Positions 17,161 through 28,107 of a stretch of 64,000 bases of DNA are shown one piece after another. The notes under the pieces were generated by a model. The model was not told the DNA's origin and did not search any database. It saw only the letters and a list, made by a program, of their open reading frames with translations. The translations under genes were made by a program, and so were the position numbers. Origin of the DNA: JAZDOT01 sp043798355 (GTDB taxonomy: Bacteria; Patescibacteriota; Gracilibacteria; Peribacterales; Peribacteraceae); assembly GCA_043798355.1 (NCBI GenBank), contig JAZDOT010000011.1, positions 53,955-117,954 of the forward strand, read 5' to 3'. The stretch's first letter is position 1, and each line of letters starts with the position of its first letter.

Positions 17161-17742
17161 TTAAGGCAACTTCAGTGTGCCGTCCTCTATCATTTGAAGA
17201 ACCTTTGGATACCACTCCTTCTCCAGTTCCTGCACACGGGCCTGCAGGGTTTCGGCTGTATCACCTGGCAGGACGGGACAGGTTTTCTGGAGCAGTACGG
17301 GTCCGGTATCCACACCTTCGTCGATGATGTGGATAGTCATGCCGGACTCCTTCTCGCGTGCCGCGATCACCTCTTCGTGCGCGTGGGCACCGGGATGGTT
17401 GGGTAACAGTGCGGGATGCACGTTCAGAATCCTCCCGTGCCACCGGGCAACGAACCACTCTGAGAGGATGAACATCCAGCCGATGGCGGCGATGACATCT
17501 GCTTTCCCTAAAGCATCGATGGCGGCGGAGAGCCGCTGATCGTACGCTTCGCGCGTGTCTTCCTTGCGCCGTTCGACGATGCTCACGGGCAGTCCCGCCT
17601 TGAGCGCCTTTTCAACGCACCCGCGGTCCGGGCGATCACTCACGAGCCCGAGACATTTCGCCGTGAGACTCCCGTCCTGCATGCGATCGAGGATTGCCTG
17701 GAACGTCGTTCCCCGCGAAGAACTCAGTACGATAAAGTTCAT
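17161..17742 (-). CDS. purN: Phosphoribosylglycinamide formyltransferase-like protein (PurN family)
   Basis: The 193-residue protein has the PurN formyltransferase core. Catalytic Asn and His lie in RILNVHPALLP, and Asp in IHIIDEGVDTGPVLLQ. PurN transfers formyl from 10-formyl-tetrahydrofolate to glycinamide ribonucleotide in purine synthesis. Two points are unusual. The phosphate-binding loop reads SSSRGTTFQAI rather than the usual SGxGSNxQAI. No other purine gene is in the window. It could therefore act on another amine. Start at 17742 follows TATGAT by exactly 6 nt. cofE lies upstream on the same strand, 82 bp away. Confidence 0.85.
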   Translation of the reverse strand: MNFIVLSSSRGTTFQAILDRMQDGSLTAKCLGLVSDRPDRGCVEKALKAGLPVSIVERRKEDTREAYDQRLSAAIDALGKADVIAAIGWMFILSEWFVARWHGRILNVHPALLPNHPGAHAHEEVIAAREKESGMTIHIIDEGVDTGPVLLQKTCPVLPGDTAETLQARVQELEKEWYPKVLQMIEDGTLKLP

Positions 17743-17748
17743 GAGCGC

Positions 17749-17754
17749 ATCATA
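17749..17754 (-). promoter_or_regulatory. -10 box for leaderless purN
   Basis: TATGAT on the reverse strand, then 6 nt (GCGCTC) to the ATG at 17742. This matches the spacing at 5609, 11672, 14966 and 44903. Confidence 0.5.
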
Positions 17755-17824
17755 TCATGATTACCGCCCTCTTTTTCCTCCTTGCCCTCCTTGCCCTCCT
17801 TGCCCTCTTTTTCTTCTTTCCCTT

Positions 17825-18589
17825 CTACACCGTCCCCCGAAACAAATCCTCCTCCGGAGAGATCCCTTCGACCCATCCTTCGCTCTCATCCAGAACGAAC
17901 CCGTGTTCCCGGATCACGGCTGCGGGGATTCCCTGCCCGGCATTGCCCATGATCATATTCGAAGCGGTGGCCAGCTGATCTGCACGGGCTTCGCGGGTCA
18001 TCGTAAGGGGGTGGCCGAAGAGGTCTCTTATGCCGCGGAGGTCCTCGAACGGAGCGATGCCGCAGGTCGCGAGCGCGAATGCCGTCACCCCGATGCGCCG
18101 CGGACGGCAGCAGGAGTCGGTGACGATGACGGCGATCCGCGCGCCGGACTTCGCCTCCAGTTTCGTTCTGAGATCATGAGCCGATCGCACCGGATCGTGC
18201 GGCCATCCGATGGCCGTGGATTCCTCCGTATTCGAGAGGTCGAGGCCGGCATTCGCCGTGAGGATGGTTCCGTGCCGAAGGCCGTCCGGTTGAAGCTCCG
18301 TGAGCATGGCGAGAGGGCAGTCGCCGGTGATGCGTCCGTGCATGCGCGCCGTTTCATCGAGAATGGCCTGCCGGAATTCCGCCGTCCGCCCGCAGCGTTT
18401 CGCCCATATTTTCGCTTCCGCCGTCGGCGTGATTTTTTTGAGATCGATTGCAGCGCCTTCCAGCGTGGCGATCACTTTCGACGAAACGACGACGATGTCG
18501 CCTGTTTTGAGGGAGGCATGCTTGAGGATATGATCGGCGAAGTCGGTGCCGAAACGCAGCAGGCCGGTGGTGACAGGCAGAATCTGCAT
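17825..18589 (-). CDS. cofE: Coenzyme F420:L-glutamate ligase (CofE-like)
   Basis: The 254-residue protein matches the CofE family, which adds glutamate to F420-0 using GTP. Visible family segments are DIVVVSSKVIATLEG (about residues 30-44), the GTILTANAGLDLSNT metal/nucleotide loop, AVIVTDSCCRPRRIGVTAFA, and the C-terminal AAVIREHGFVLDESEGWVEG. Length is normal for the stand-alone archaeal-type enzyme. No cofC, cofD, fbiC or F420-dependent enzyme is in the window. In CPR lineages CofE-like ligases may act on other substrates, so the family is more certain than the substrate. TACGAT ends 7 nt before the ATG. Confidence 0.87.
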   Translation of the reverse strand: MQILPVTTGLLRFGTDFADHILKHASLKTGDIVVVSSKVIATLEGAAIDLKKITPTAEAKIWAKRCGRTAEFRQAILDETARMHGRITGDCPLAMLTELQPDGLRHGTILTANAGLDLSNTEESTAIGWPHDPVRSAHDLRTKLEAKSGARIAVIVTDSCCRPRRIGVTAFALATCGIAPFEDLRGIRDLFGHPLTMTREARADQLATASNMIMGNAGQGIPAAVIREHGFVLDESEGWVEGISPEEDLFRGTV

Positions 18590-18676
18590 CGTGATTATCG
18601 TATTCTTTTTATTTCTTTGTTTCCCCTGTTTTGATGAGTTACTGGTTATTGCCTGTTAAAAGGAGCGGTCAACGAC

Positions 18677-18840
18677 AGACCCCCTCTCCCCGAACCCTCC
18701 CCCAATGGGGGGAGGGGGGAGGCTGCCCTGTATTTGAAGTTGTGACGGATAGAAAAAGAGAAACACCCGTATTTCGGCCAAGTCTTCATCTATGCCAAAG
18801 ACTTCCCCTCCCGACGGGAGGGGATCAAGGGGAGGGGGTA
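18677..18840. repeat. GC-rich composite palindrome, long form (family R, copy 3)
   Basis: It has the same outer and inner hairpins as copy 1, but a spacer of about 70 nt (from CCTGTATTTGAAG to TATGCC) separates them. The spacer is related to that of copy 4 at 25570-25732. It fills most of the 297-bp gap upstream of cofE. Confidence 0.85.
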
Positions 18841-18886
18841 CATCAGAGGGGAAGCATCAGAGAAAATTCTCAGCACAGCTGCGCCC

Positions 18887-19006
18887 TCACGTGAGAGTTG
18901 CCGGTTTTTCGTTATATGGTTCTCCACATTCAGTAGGTTCTTCATAGATCGAATAACCAATCAACCAAAAACCTATCAATGCACCGGTAACGAGGAGTGA
19001 AATCAA
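18887..19006 (-). CDS. Small membrane protein, 39 aa
   Basis: This frame lies 8 bp after the stop of the membrane-anchored gene at 19015-19530 and reads MISLLVTGALIGFWLIGYSI then an acidic tail (EEPTECGEPYNEKPATLT). That is one membrane helix and a short outside or inside tail. The only near start codon is TTG at 19006; no ATG exists in frame. Its location directly after another membrane protein suggests co-transcription. It could be a chance frame, but the clean helix-plus-tail layout argues for a real product. Confidence 0.4.
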   Translation of the reverse strand: MISLLVTGALIGFWLIGYSIYEEPTECGEPYNEKPATLT

Positions 19007-19014
19007 TGGCAGTT

Positions 19015-19530
19015 TTACCAGAGCTTCGCCGGTTCCCCCTGCACGAGGATGACCGAGTGATCGCTCTCTCCCGTGTACATATTCACCTGTGTGAGCGTGA
19101 TCTGCAGAGGGATCGCTGTGGGGTTGAGGAGGACGAGATGATCCGGCATCACGGGAAGCGCGAACGTGGCTTCGGCTTTCGGTGGGAACGTCCAGCGCGT
19201 GAAGGAGAGCGCGCTTGGTTCGGACGTAAAAGAGGAGAGGGGGGCTCCTCGCACTTCGCGCCGGATCCAGACGGTCGGGAGACTGACGGCGATGCTTTCC
19301 GTACTTTCATTGGCCATATCCAGCATGCCGACCCCCTTGAGAGAGGTGGAATCGATCCGCAAGGTGGCCGTGGAGCGGTGTTCGACGGCTATTTCCGCCG
19401 TTGTTCCCGCATCGCTCAGGAGGGAGGCCTGTTGCCGTGCGCCGCGTGCAGCGAGGATGACGAGAAGAGAGCAGAAGACGACTGCCGGAAGGTGGAGAGA
19501 GAGCGCTCTGCCGGGTCCTCGTGACAACAT
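19015..19530 (-). CDS. Membrane-anchored extracytoplasmic protein, 171 aa
   Basis: No family recognised. The ATG at 19530 is chosen because TACCAT ends 6 nt upstream. An N-terminal helix (LHLPAVVFCSLLVILAARG, about residues 12-30) anchors the protein. The rest is a beta-rich soluble domain without Cys (AEIAVEHRSTATLRIDS, IAVSLPTVWIRREV, LNPTAIPLQITLTQVNM). It resembles small extracytoplasmic beta-sandwich proteins, with no function implied. It is divergent from the zinc-ribbon gene at 19609; the two starts are 78 bp apart. Confidence 0.7.
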   Translation of the reverse strand: MLSRGPGRALSLHLPAVVFCSLLVILAARGARQQASLLSDAGTTAEIAVEHRSTATLRIDSTSLKGVGMLDMANESTESIAVSLPTVWIRREVRGAPLSSFTSEPSALSFTRWTFPPKAEATFALPVMPDHLVLLNPTAIPLQITLTQVNMYTGESDHSVILVQGEPAKLW

Positions 19531-19536
19531 GTGATT

Positions 19537-19601
19537 ATGGTACCGTTTTGCCGGGAGAGGAAGGAGTGTTTTTTGTTGCATAATTGCCACTGTGGTATAC
19601 T
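19537..19601. promoter_or_regulatory. Divergent promoter pair between 19530 (-) and 19609 (+)
   Basis: Forward: TTGTTG (19573-19578), 17 bp, TGG-TATACT (19596-19601), then 7 nt to the ATG. Reverse: TACCAT (19542-19537), then 6 nt to the ATG at 19530. Both predict leaderless or nearly leaderless transcripts. Confidence 0.6.
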
Positions 19602-19608
19602 AAATGCG

Positions 19609-19971
19609 ATGGAGATTGACCCGCACACGTTGCAGCAAATCATCCGTCGCATCGAACAGCAGATGCGATGCCCGCAGTGCGGAAACCGCGTTCCCGTGGA
19701 TTTCTCTTCCGTACGCCTCGTCGCGAACAATGCCCTGATTCTTCAGCTCAAGTGCGAGGGATGCAATGCGTTCATCGTGTTGCACGCATCCATGACGGGT
19801 GTATCGGTGGCGGTGGAAGACGGGTCGCAGACGACCAATGTTTCTTCAAATCTCAGCCTCGCAGACAATGAAGTTGCCATGCTCCATTCAGCTCTCGAGG
19901 AGTCGGGGGGGTCCTTCGAGCAACTCTTCCGGAAGTACGGAGCCAGCGAGGTGCAGCACCAGAAGCCGTAA
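19609..19971 (+). CDS. Zinc-ribbon protein, 120 aa
   Basis: The protein opens with a helix (MEIDPHTLQQIIRRIEQQ) and then a zinc-ribbon-like pair of CxxC motifs, MRCPQCGNRV and LKCEGCNAFI, about residues 20-58. The C-terminal region (LADNEVAMLHSALEESGGSFEQLF) is an acidic helix of the kind found in small CPR zinc-ribbon proteins. The fold suggests nucleic-acid or protein contact, but the role is unknown. The ATG at 19609 is chosen because it lies 7 nt after an extended -10 box. It is followed 16 bp later by a lipoprotein gene. Confidence 0.72.
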   Translation: MEIDPHTLQQIIRRIEQQMRCPQCGNRVPVDFSSVRLVANNALILQLKCEGCNAFIVLHASMTGVSVAVEDGSQTTNVSSNLSLADNEVAMLHSALEESGGSFEQLFRKYGASEVQHQKP

Positions 19972-19987
19972 GCTCATCCATTTGTTC

Positions 19988-20317
19988 ATGCACACATACG
20001 GTCGATCCCGCGGCGGCATCGCATTCCTCTTCGTGCTCATCATGGGGGGCATGCTCTTCGTCGGATGTACGTCTACCGAGGAGCGGCAGAAGGATGCTCT
20101 GGAGTCGTTCGGGCAGGTCGAGAATTCTGCGTCGGGAGCATGGCTGTCAATCATGCGGGAAGTGGAAGGCATCGTTTCGTGGGGTCGTTCCCTCATTGCG
20201 GATATTCAGGGGGGTATTTCGGAGGCAGAGCAGCGCATCCGCGCCGTTCAGGATGGCGTCGGGAAGATTCAGGAGGGGAAACAGCTCATTGAGGAGGGGG
20301 TGAAAGGAAATGAATAA
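19988..20317 (+). CDS. Small lipoprotein with helical tail, 109 aa
   Basis: The N-terminus reads MHTYGRSRGGIAFLFVLIMGG then MLFVGCTSTEE, a lipoprotein signal peptide with Cys31 as the probable lipidation site. The lipobox (FVGC) is acceptable but not perfect. The mature part is a charged helix (SWGRSLIADIQGGISEAEQRIRAVQDGVGKIQEGKQLIEEGVKG), possibly a coiled coil. No homologue is recognised. It follows the zinc-ribbon gene by 16 bp and is probably co-transcribed. Confidence 0.7.
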   Translation: MHTYGRSRGGIAFLFVLIMGGMLFVGCTSTEERQKDALESFGQVENSASGAWLSIMREVEGIVSWGRSLIADIQGGISEAEQRIRAVQDGVGKIQEGKQLIEEGVKGNE

Positions 20318-20543
20318 TTAAAAATTGATAATTGAAAATTGTCTCCATTTCGCGCTAAGCAAGAAATTAAAATGTGAAATGACAGCGCGTACCATTGGCG
20401 TCCCGCCAATGGGCGAAGGGTTTCCGTTGTGATTGCCTCTTCACAATCTGGCTATAATCCCAGCTGACGACTGATGGCGTGTCCACAGTGCAAAAATCGT
20501 GCAATCGATGTATACTATCGCCGATCAATTTTCCCCGTTTGCC
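20318..20543 (+). promoter_or_regulatory. Regulatory region before the LEA-like gene
   Basis: It contains AT-rich words (AATTAAAAATTGATAATTG), a hairpin CCATTGGCG-TCC-CGCCAATGG (about 20392-20412), and an operator-like inverted repeat TTGTGA-N8-TCACAA (20427-20446). A TATAAT at 20453-20458 directly follows the inverted repeat, and a TATACT lies at 20511-20516. Which -10 is used is unclear. A regulator binding TTGTGA/TCACAA would overlap the first promoter. Confidence 0.45.
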
Positions 20544-21476
20544 ATGGCACATCATTTCGTTCATGAAAATTTCCAAAATTCTTCAGAGCGTGAAGCGCGC
20601 ATGATCTTCGGTGATCCGGAGAAGCCGAAGTCATGGTTGGAGAAGGCAAGAGATGCGGCGAAAATTGCAAGGGATGCCGCGGGCGGTGCCGCGGGAAAAG
20701 CGAAGGAGGCGTGGAACAGCCCGACGGCGAAGAGGGGGAGGGAAGCGGTGTCCGATGCTGCCAAAACAGTGAAGGACAAAACGGGTGAGGCGTGGAACAG
20801 CGATACAGCGAAGGATTGGAGAGCAAAAGCCGTGAGGGTGAAAGATCAGGCTGCCGCGCAAGTTGGCAAACTGAAGGACACGGTTACCGGTGCGGCCCAA
20901 AGCGGACTCGATGCCGCGATCAAACGCATCCCCAGTTTGGATGATCTCAAGGATCAGTATGGCCGACTCATTGAAAAGGGGACCGATGCATACAGAGCAT
21001 TGGAGAAGCGCGCCCAAGGTTTTCTCGAAAGCGTAAAGGATGCCTATGCGGCATTGAGAGGCGATTCTGAGGTTCAGAAGAAATTCGCACAGGAGCTGGA
21101 AGACCGCTTGGACCGCGACCCGAAGATGTGCAAGCAGTTCAGGAACGCTCTCGATCTTGCGGGGGAATTCAGTATGGATCTCAAAGAGCAGATCGATCTC
21201 GCAACGCTGGTGGAGAAATCCAACAACGGCGACAAGGATGCGCAGAAGAGTCTCGCGGAATATGCGATTCGCAGGAATTTGCTGACGACGGGCGAAGAAC
21301 GGTGGAAGAAAATTTCCGCATGGGATTTCACTGGAAAGGTGGAACAGGAGATCTTCCGGCGCGTGAAGCAGACTGCGAATGATCAGTATCGTGCAGAATT
21401 GGAGAAATTGTCCCGGAAGCACCCCTATCTCACGCCGAAATCGATGCAGTTGATCATCCGGTCGAAGTTGGACTAG
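20544..21476 (+). CDS. LEA/apolipoprotein-like amphipathic helical protein, 310 aa
   Basis: No named family. Residues about 20-130 are Ala/Lys/Asp-rich amphipathic helix with two near repeats, KEAWNSPTAKRGREAVSDAAK and GEAWNSDTAKDWRAKAVRVK. This is the composition of LEA or perilipin-like proteins that lie on membranes or protect against drying. The C-terminal half (about 170-310) is a globular helical domain (QKKFAQELEDRLDRDPKMCKQ ... ISAWDFTGKVEQEIFRRVKQ). The ATG at 20544 is preferred because upstream ATGs overlap a TATACT box; 20601 is an alternative. There is no signal peptide. It sits directly upstream of rpoC, where rpoB would be expected. Confidence 0.65.
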   Translation: MAHHFVHENFQNSSEREARMIFGDPEKPKSWLEKARDAAKIARDAAGGAAGKAKEAWNSPTAKRGREAVSDAAKTVKDKTGEAWNSDTAKDWRAKAVRVKDQAAAQVGKLKDTVTGAAQSGLDAAIKRIPSLDDLKDQYGRLIEKGTDAYRALEKRAQGFLESVKDAYAALRGDSEVQKKFAQELEDRLDRDPKMCKQFRNALDLAGEFSMDLKEQIDLATLVEKSNNGDKDAQKSLAEYAIRRNLLTTGEERWKKISAWDFTGKVEQEIFRRVKQTANDQYRAELEKLSRKHPYLTPKSMQLIIRSKLD

Positions 21477-21669
21477 ATTTCATTTCTTTTCGCTTGCACG
21501 TCGTGAGGCGCATACCGTAGTATGTCCGCGAAATCTCCGGAGTTCTTCTGCCAGATTCAGACGATTTGGTGAGAGGGCTGCGGTCTTTCGTATGTGCATT
21601 GTTCATTCCCAATCTCCTCGTTTTCCGAAGTCATTATCAATTATCCATTATTCATTTTCCATTCACTCT

Positions 21670-25527
<3,858 letters not shown>

Positions 25528-25569
25528 TTTTTCGTATTCCCCGGCCATCAGCAGTCTGTTCCCTTCCGA

Positions 25570-25732
25570 CAGACCCCCTCTCCCCAAACCCTCCCCCATT
25601 GGGGGAGGGGGACGGCTGTCCTGTGTTCGAAGACATGACAGACAGAAAGAGTGACAGACCCATACGTCGACCCAGTCTCCTCCGCGCCAAAGACTCCCCC
25701 TCCCGACGGGAGGGGATCAAGGGGAGGGGGTA
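25570..25732. repeat. GC-rich composite palindrome, long form (family R, copy 4)
   Basis: It starts 43 bp after the rpoC stop. The outer arms CAGACCCCCTCTCCCC/GGGGAGGGGGTAC and both inner hairpins are conserved with copy 3. The spacer from CCTGTGTTCGAAG to CGCGCC is diverged but alignable. It may end rpoC transcription. Confidence 0.85.
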
Positions 25733-25776
25733 CGTCCGAGGGGAAAGCATCCGGGAAATTTCTCCAAGTGGGGCAA

Positions 25777-25805
25777 TTGTCCCCACCCTCCCTCTGTGCT
25801 ATAAT
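25777..25805 (+). promoter_or_regulatory. Strong promoter of the 25830-27634 pair
   Basis: TTGTCC (25777-25782), 17 bp, extended TGC-TATAAT (25800-25805). Transcription would start near 25812, with an 18-nt leader and no Shine-Dalgarno. Confidence 0.7.
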
Positions 25806-25829
25806 ACTTTCGAATATCAACATTCTTCT

Positions 25830-26150
25830 ATGCCCTCTTCCCGGAAGCCCTTAACGGTCGAGGAAACGAAAGCCATCCTCTTCGATTTGCTCATGAGCGA
25901 GATCGAACCGGAGCTCATGATTGCGCGGAGGAAGGAGACGGCTGCAACGGTTTCGAAACTACCCCCGAAAGAGCAGATGGAGCGCCTGCAGCACTATGAA
26001 GAGAGCTTCTGCGAGTTTTTGAGGCGATGGCCGTCATTCGTCGAAGAGCAAACGCGCTCTGTGCAGGGGTTCGTGCGGGCGGGAACGGAGGAGAAGGAGA
26101 GAGAAGATGTCGAACAGATCGGTCTGCAGTTCGATGATTCCGCGAAGTGA
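25830..26150 (+). CDS. Small helical protein, 106 aa, unrecognised
   Basis: The start at 25830 follows a strong promoter; the longer frame would run back through the GC-rich repeat. The protein is helical and charged (VEETKAILFDLLMSEIEPELM, PPKEQMERLQHYEESFCEFLRR), has no membrane segment, and ends acidic. Its TGA lies 2 bp before the next ATG, so it is probably translated together with the 493-residue protein downstream. No function can be proposed. Confidence 0.6.
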   Translation: MPSSRKPLTVEETKAILFDLLMSEIEPELMIARRKETAATVSKLPPKEQMERLQHYEESFCEFLRRWPSFVEEQTRSVQGFVRAGTEEKEREDVEQIGLQFDDSAK

Positions 26151-26152
26151 AT

Positions 26153-27634
26153 ATGATGCAAAAGTTCAATCATTTTGACGGCTCGTATGCGGAGAGAGAA
26201 AAGAGGGCTATAGCAAACGATACGCGTGCGGAAAAACCGAAGTACGATGCGGGGGCGAAAGAGTTTATTACTGGCGATGTGCGGATGACCCCTGAGGGGG
26301 TAAAAAGATTGATTGGTGGCACGGATTACTACACTCCGGAACAGTTTCATGCATTGTGGAAAGGGCAACTGGAGAAGGTATTCGCTGCCCGGAAACAGGA
26401 TTTTTACCAAGAGATGGGAACGGGAACGGTAGGATTGGATTCTGCGAAAAAACTGGATGAAATGCTGATGGAAGTGACAAAGGAGGTATTTGCCAACCTG
26501 CCGGATAGGCAGCCCGCCCGCATCAATGACGCCATCGAGGAGGCGTATGCGCTCTTCGGTGAACGCTTGCAGAGCGTCAGTGCCTTCGAGTATCGCCGAC
26601 TTCCTCCTCTCATGCAGTCGTTGATTGATGATAAAACAGGTGCGTTGAAGGCGCCGGGCGTATACACGTTTGAAAGAGATCCAAAGACTGGCGAAGAGAG
26701 GCGCGTGTACCTCAGGCCAGTGTACTTTCCCCCGAGCAAGCCTCAGTTGACAGAGAGTGCTATTGCGGAGCGCAAAGCGGCCAAGGAAGGCCAAGAAAAA
26801 GCCAAGAATGGCGACTGGGCCCGCTACCGCGACGTGTTCGCCACCGGCAGTGCCGATGCCGTGCCGTTACAGTGGGACATCGCGAAGGGGTTGGGTGTGC
26901 TCAGGCCTGACGCCGATGGTGATACCCACAAGGAAGACTATGACGATGCTGCAAAGAAGACGATGGAGGATTACGAGTACAAGGTGAGCCCAGGCAATCC
27001 CAAGCTGGGTGTCCCGCGGGTGGTGGAGTTTCGCAGTAAAGATCCGTCCGTGAGTCATGCCGGCCTGGTCGTTTGCAGGGAAAAGAACAAGGGCAGAGAG
27101 AAACAGGAGGCAGTTGTCTTCAGCGGTGCGGATATCCGGTTGCTCGACCGGGCATGTCAGTTCGATGATGCAAAAAAAGAAGTCCTCTTTCCCGATGAAG
27201 GGGAAAGAGATTGCCTTACTGCATGGAAGACCATGTCTTTCTCTATCTCTATGGGGGGGGAGTTGAGAGACCCCGCCAAGAGGGATTTCAATTATATTTC
27301 CGATTTTCCCGTGGCGCGCAGTGTGGTTGCGCGGTTGCGCAGGCAGGATGCCGTACAAAAAAAGCTCAAGGATGATTCCTGTGCGTGGAGGAGTCTGGAA
27401 ATATTGAAACTCATTCTCGATATAAGCACGACAGATGCGGAGTTCCCGGCCAAGAGCAAAGCAATGGCGGATGAAATCGTGCAGTTTATGAAGGAGAAGT
27501 GGAGTGGAGAAAGAAAGGAGGAAATGTTCGCGGATTTCTCCCGCGTGACGACGGCGGAATTCGGAGTAAGAGCACTCGCTACTAACCGCCTCAATGTGTT
27601 GATTCAGGATGTGAAAGACAAATACGAAGTCTAG
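26153..27634 (+). CDS. Unrecognised soluble protein, 493 aa
   Basis: No family recognised. The ATG at 26153 is preferred to a GTG at 26147 that overlaps the previous coding end; ATG 26156 is also possible. The protein is soluble and highly charged. Recognisable only as segments are a basic N-terminus with DYYTPEQFHALWKGQLEKVF, a Lys/Ala/Glu linker (AERKAAKEGQEKAKNGDW), and a C-terminal helical region with paired Cys (DDSCAWRSLEIL). It is codirectional with rpoC and rpsL and lies in the interrupted rpoC-rpsL interval. Confidence 0.65.
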   Translation: MMQKFNHFDGSYAEREKRAIANDTRAEKPKYDAGAKEFITGDVRMTPEGVKRLIGGTDYYTPEQFHALWKGQLEKVFAARKQDFYQEMGTGTVGLDSAKKLDEMLMEVTKEVFANLPDRQPARINDAIEEAYALFGERLQSVSAFEYRRLPPLMQSLIDDKTGALKAPGVYTFERDPKTGEERRVYLRPVYFPPSKPQLTESAIAERKAAKEGQEKAKNGDWARYRDVFATGSADAVPLQWDIAKGLGVLRPDADGDTHKEDYDDAAKKTMEDYEYKVSPGNPKLGVPRVVEFRSKDPSVSHAGLVVCREKNKGREKQEAVVFSGADIRLLDRACQFDDAKKEVLFPDEGERDCLTAWKTMSFSISMGGELRDPAKRDFNYISDFPVARSVVARLRRQDAVQKKLKDDSCAWRSLEILKLILDISTTDAEFPAKSKAMADEIVQFMKEKWSGERKEEMFADFSRVTTAEFGVRALATNRLNVLIQDVKDKYEV

Positions 27635-27733
27635 CAGTCGGCGCGTGCAGGATGGCATGACAGTACATGCGGGAGTAGTTCCGCAACGTTTCCTGGCGGG
27701 GAGAGCGGTCGGGAACGGAAATGAGCTTTTGAA

Positions 27734-27762
27734 TTGTATGGAAGCCAAAAAAAGCGTATAAT
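27734..27762 (+). promoter_or_regulatory. Promoter of the 27789-30720 pair
   Basis: TTGTAT (27734-27739), 17 bp, TATAAT (27757-27762). Start near 27769 gives a 20-nt leader. Confidence 0.68.
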
Positions 27763-27788
27763 GATAGGAAAAATACCCACGCTCTTCC

Positions 27789-28100
27789 ATGGACATTTCC
27801 GTGTTCCGGCAGCGGCTTCAAACGCTTACTTTTCTGCCGCCGAAGCAGGCCAAGCGCGCTCTTGCAGTTGCAGAGAAGATGCCGGAGAACGACCTGGATG
27901 CCTTTCTTGCGGAACTCACGCTGTCCGATCGGGAGATCGCGCAATCATTCGAGGGACTGATGGATCGCATGGAGGTCTTTGCCGCCGAGATGCGAAAGGC
28001 CGAACGAACCGCGAATCGCATCATGCAGGAAACCTCGGAGGCACGCGAGCGACGCGGATCTCTGAAGAAAGCCGAAAAACACCTGTCTCATTTCTCCTGA
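27789..28100 (+). CDS. Small helical protein, 103 aa, unrecognised
   Basis: The protein begins MDISVFRQRLQTLTFLPPKQAKRALAVAE and is helical throughout. Its C-terminal half (MDRMEVFAAEMRKAERTANRIMQETSEAR) is predicted to be a coiled coil. Similar arrangements (FLxxLxxLxxxDR near the middle) occur in small uncharacterised CPR proteins, but I cannot name one. It is followed after 7 bp by the 870-residue gene, so the two form an operon under the promoter at 27734-27762. Confidence 0.62.
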   Translation: MDISVFRQRLQTLTFLPPKQAKRALAVAEKMPENDLDAFLAELTLSDREIAQSFEGLMDRMEVFAAEMRKAERTANRIMQETSEARERRGSLKKAEKHLSHFS

Positions 28101-28107
28101 CACTCGC

